Shown: piece by piece, positions 19,780 through 21,979 of the stretch | How the letters are laid out: each line of letters opens with the position of its first letter | Numbering within the stretch: position 1 is the stretch's first letter | DNA from: Candidatus Rokuibacteriota bacterium | GTDB lineage: Bacteria; Methylomirabilota; Methylomirabilia; Rokubacteriales; CSP1-6 | Length of the DNA stretch: 21,979 nt | NCBI GenBank assembly: GCA_016177555.1 | Contig: JACOVB010000424.1 | Location: forward strand, 1-21,979 | Direction of reading: 5' to 3' | Notes under the pieces: model-generated | The model's input: the letters and a program-made list of their open reading frames with translations, nothing else | Told to the model about the DNA's origin: nothing | The model's database searches: none | Translations under genes and position numbers: made by a program

Positions 19780-20847
19780 CTACCGCGCCGGCTTGACCCA
19801 GATGCCGCGATCGTGCATGAGGCGGATCTGCCGCTTGATGACCTTGTCGCGGTACTCCTTGTGCTTCATGGGCGCGCGCTTGAGGTAGAGGTTCTTCGGG
19901 TAGATGGGCTTCTCGTAGAGGAGCTGGTAAAGCTCGGTCCGGAGGTCCTTCATCCAGTTGTCCCACTGGGCGCGCGCCCGGTGGTCCCGGAGCGCCTCGA
20001 TGTCCACCACGCCGCCCACGTAGGTGGAGCCCGCGCCGTAGTCCTGCCGGCCGACGATCTGGCCCTTGTAGTTGATGACGAAGGAGCGCCCGCCGAAGGT
20101 GTCGATGGGCGTCGTCTCCTCCGGGAAGAGGTAGTAGGTGCCCATGTTGGGCGCCACGACGTACATGTTGTTGTCCAGCGCCCGTGCCCGGCTCTGGATC
20201 TCGAAGATCTCGTTGCCCGTGGCCGGGTGCGGGTAAGAAGCGCGGTAGACCACCTCGGCGCCGTTGAGCGCCAGCGCCCGGGCGTTCTCGGGGTAGGACC
20301 CCTCGTTGGCCATCATGATGCCGAGCCGCCCGATCTCGGTGTCCACCACCGGCCAGAACGCATCGAGCGTCCGACCATACTTCTCGATCCACCAGTCATA
20401 CACGTCGTGAGGACAGACCGAGTGCTCCACAGGGAAGAGCGGCGAGACCTTATAGTGCTTGAGGATCACCTTCCCGCGCGGGTTGATGATGAACCCGACG
20501 TTGAAGAAGCGGTCCTTCCAGTCGGGGTGGCGCGCCTTGGCCTGCGCCATGACGAAGGCGTTGTACTCCTTGGCGATCTTGCCCAGGAAATCGGTCTCCT
20601 CGCCCGGGATGTCGATGGCGCCCTCCCGGGCGAACTGCGCGTGGTCGAGATCCAGCACTTCGTCGTTGAATCCCTGGAGCGCGCCCTCCGGAAACGCGAT
20701 GAGCCTGACCGGGAGATCGAGGCTCGACAGCCAGGAGGCGGCCTTCACCAGGTGCGACAGGTGCTCGAGGTTGAGCTTGATGTCGTTGCGCTTCCGGATG
20801 CCGCGCACGGTGGGGATGAGGCCGACGGCGGTGTAGGGCTTGATCAT
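19780..20847 (-). CDS. Nitrilase-superfamily carbon-nitrogen hydrolase-like protein, catalytic Cys replaced
   Basis: This 355-aa nitrilase/aliphatic-amidase-fold protein retains the catalytic Glu54 (AFPEGALQGF) and Lys133 (HYKVSPLFP). The nucleophile block, which in amidases reads IICDDGNYPE, is here IMMANEGSYPE (177-187) with Ala180 in the cysteine position. The following SRARALDNNMYVVAPNMG is normal for the superfamily. Without the cysteine, classical amide or nitrile hydrolysis should be impossible. The protein may therefore bind ligand, act as a partner, or use different chemistry. Length and frame are intact, so this is not a decayed gene. GAGGAGG precedes the ATG. It is co-directional with a NitT/TauT-type transporter 31 nt upstream, suggesting that it handles the imported nitrogen compound. 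Confidence 0.87.
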   Translation of the reverse strand: MIKPYTAVGLIPTVRGIRKRNDIKLNLEHLSHLVKAASWLSSLDLPVRLIAFPEGALQGFNDEVLDLDHAQFAREGAIDIPGEETDFLGKIAKEYNAFVMAQAKARHPDWKDRFFNVGFIINPRGKVILKHYKVSPLFPVEHSVCPHDVYDWWIEKYGRTLDAFWPVVDTEIGRLGIMMANEGSYPENARALALNGAEVVYRASYPHPATGNEIFEIQSRARALDNNMYVVAPNMGTYYLFPEETTPIDTFGGRSFVINYKGQIVGRQDYGAGSTYVGGVVDIEALRDHRARAQWDNWMKDLRTELYQLLYEKPIYPKNLYLKRAPMKHKEYRDKVIKRQIRLMHDRGIWVKPAR

Positions 20848-20878
20848 ACGGTGGTTCCTCCTCGGGTGAGCGTCGAGA

Positions 20879-21625
20879 TCATGAGGGTGCGCCGCCCTGC
20901 TGGCGCTCGACTTCTTCCATGATCATCGTGTTCAGGTCGTCGATCAGCTTCGCGCGCTCGATGCGGCCGTCGTTCCGGATCGTCTCGCGGAGGCGCGAGG
21001 GACGCGCCGACATCATGATCAAGGTGGTGCCGATCGCCACCGCCTCTTCGATCGAGTGAGTCACGAAGAGGATCGTCCGCCTCGTCTCCTTCCAGATCCG
21101 CCGCACCTCGTTCTGCATGATGCGGCGGTTCTGGGCGTCGAGCGCGCCGAAGGGCTCGTCCATGAGGAGCACGTCGGGCTCGATCGCGAGCGCCCGCGCG
21201 ATCGCCGCCCGCTGGCGCATGCCCCCGCTCGTCCGCCCCGGATAGTAGTCCTCGAAGCCCGCGAGGCCCGCGAGGCCGAGGTGGCGCCGGGCGATCGCCC
21301 GGCGCTCGGCGGCCGGCAGGCCGAGGGGCTTGAGCACCAGGGCGACGTTCTCGGCCAGCGTCATCCACGGGAGCAGCCGGTCTTCCTGGAAGACGACGCC
21401 GACCTTGCGGCTGTGGGCGTCGCCCGCCACGACGGGCCGGTCGTCGAGCAGGACGGTGCCCCGCGTGGCAGGCTCGAGCCCGCCGATGATCCGGAGCAGC
21501 GTGGTCTTGCCACACCCGTTCGGACCGAGGAGACACACGAACTCGCCTGCCTCGACGCTGAACGAGACGCGCTCGATGACCGGGATCAGATAGTCCTTGC
21601 CGACTCCCACGACCTGCAGCTTCAT
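20879..21625 (-). CDS. NitT/TauT-family ABC transporter ATP-binding protein
   Basis: This 248-aa ATPase of the SsuB/TauB/NrtD type energises import of an anion or small nitrogen/sulfur compound. Walker A is GPNGCGKT (34-41), the Q-loop lies in VVFQEDRLLPW, the signature is the slightly altered TSGGMRQR in place of LSGGM, Walker B is VLLMDEPFGALD, and the H-loop lies in FVTHSIEEA. The start is set at the ATG at 21625, which overlaps the permease stop as ATGA; another ATG two codons upstream (21631) is possible. It is followed after 31 nt by the nitrilase-like gene. Substrate unknown: nitrate, taurine, sulfonates, pyrimidine precursors and aromatic acids are all handled by this family. Confidence 0.92.
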   Translation of the reverse strand: MKLQVVGVGKDYLIPVIERVSFSVEAGEFVCLLGPNGCGKTTLLRIIGGLEPATRGTVLLDDRPVVAGDAHSRKVGVVFQEDRLLPWMTLAENVALVLKPLGLPAAERRAIARRHLGLAGLAGFEDYYPGRTSGGMRQRAAIARALAIEPDVLLMDEPFGALDAQNRRIMQNEVRRIWKETRRTILFVTHSIEEAVAIGTTLIMMSARPSRLRETIRNDGRIERAKLIDDLNTMIMEEVERQQGGAPS

Positions 21626-21979
21626 CGCCATCGCGCCAACCGCCGCGAGAGCGAGTCGAACACCAGCTTGTCGGTCACCATCATCACGAGGATCATCACG
21701 AGCGCCCACACGAAGACCATCTGCGTGGCGAGGATCTCGCGGCTGTAGTTCATGATGTAGCCGATGCCGGAGGTGACGCCGAAGATCTCGGCGACCACGG
21801 ACACCTTCAGCGCGAGGCCGAAGCCGACCTTCATGCCGGCGACGAGATAGGGGAGCGTGGACGGAATCACGATCGCCCGGAACTTCTCCCGCCCCGAGAG
21901 CCGGTATACGTCGCCCATCTCCAGGAGCCGCCGGTCCACGTTCTCGACGCCCTCCACGATGTTCGACGCGACGACGGGC
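21622..21979 (-). CDS. NitT/TauT-family ABC transporter permease, C-terminal part (runs off the window)
   Basis: The visible 118 or so residues are the C-terminal half of an SsuC/TauC-type inner-membrane permease. They show PVVASNIVEGVENVD, then the EAA-type loop EMGDVYRLSGREKFRAIVIP that contacts the ATPase, followed by hydrophobic segments (PYLVAGMKVGFGLALKVSVV and VFVWALVMILVMMVTDKLVF) and the basic C-terminus SRRLARWR. The frame is open to the window edge, so the start and probably a substrate-binding protein gene lie outside. Its TGA overlaps the ATPase ATG by 4 nt. Confidence 0.9.
   Translation of the reverse strand, partial: PVVASNIVEGVENVDRRLLEMGDVYRLSGREKFRAIVIPSTLPYLVAGMKVGFGLALKVSVVAEIFGVTSGIGYIMNYSREILATQMVFVWALVMILVMMVTDKLVFDSLSRRLARWR

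Overview
The window is high-GC DNA (by eye about 70% G+C), densely packed, with many GTG starts and 1-32 nt gene overlaps. It carries a Tat-dependent binding protein, zinc-ribbon/PilZ proteins, a branched-chain-type ABC transporter operon, a 2-oxoacid:ferredoxin oxidoreductase and a corrinoid-methyltransferase-like protein. This combination suggests an uncultured soil or subsurface Gram-negative bacterium of the Rokubacteria/Methylomirabilota or deltaproteobacterial kind. That placement is inference; there is no rRNA or other marker gene to test it.

Layout. 1-192: 3' end of a Dpp/Opp-type permease gene, tail to tail with a LysR regulator gene (202-1140, minus). The LysR gene is divergent from an isocitrate-lyase-family gene (1390-2358), and the region between them holds an extended -10 promoter, a T-N11-A palindrome and a second perfect palindrome. 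After a strong hairpin and a sigma70-like promoter comes a complete five-gene branched-chain amino-acid/amide-type ABC operon (2495-7045: Tat-exported binding protein, LivH, LivM, LivG, LivF). On the minus strand follow a HisN-like phosphatase and a carboxymuconolactone-decarboxylase (CMD) family protein (7094-8241). On the plus strand lies a tandem pair of zinc-ribbon/PilZ proteins (8356-9356), then a minus-strand alpha/beta hydrolase (9388-10116).

10245-15833 reads as one plus-strand operon: a RidA-like protein without the usual arginine, a phosphomannomutase/phosphoglucomutase, a DUF1015 protein, and a two-gene 2-oxoacid:ferredoxin oxidoreductase whose second gene fuses beta and gamma subunits. 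It is followed by a degraded coding fragment that ends at a 52-bp near-perfect palindrome (16010-16061), and by two small minus-strand envelope-type ORFs. 16905-19581 is a second plus-strand operon: a UroD/MtaA-type corrinoid methyltransferase-like protein, an LLM-class flavin oxidoreductase and an AhpD-like protein. The last gene has an in-frame TGA exactly at the second cysteine of its CxxC motif. A hairpin fitting the bacterial SECIS pattern follows the TGA, so this is most likely a selenoprotein and is the main discovery of the window.

A 149-bp element with 33-bp terminal inverted repeats separates this operon from a minus-strand operon that runs off the right edge. That operon encodes a NitT/TauT-type permease, its ATPase and a nitrilase-superfamily protein whose catalytic cysteine position is alanine. 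Overall this is a transport-and-catabolism neighbourhood: three ABC systems, lyase, hydrolase, LLM oxidoreductase, amidase-like and C1-transfer genes, with substrates that cannot be fixed from sequence alone.
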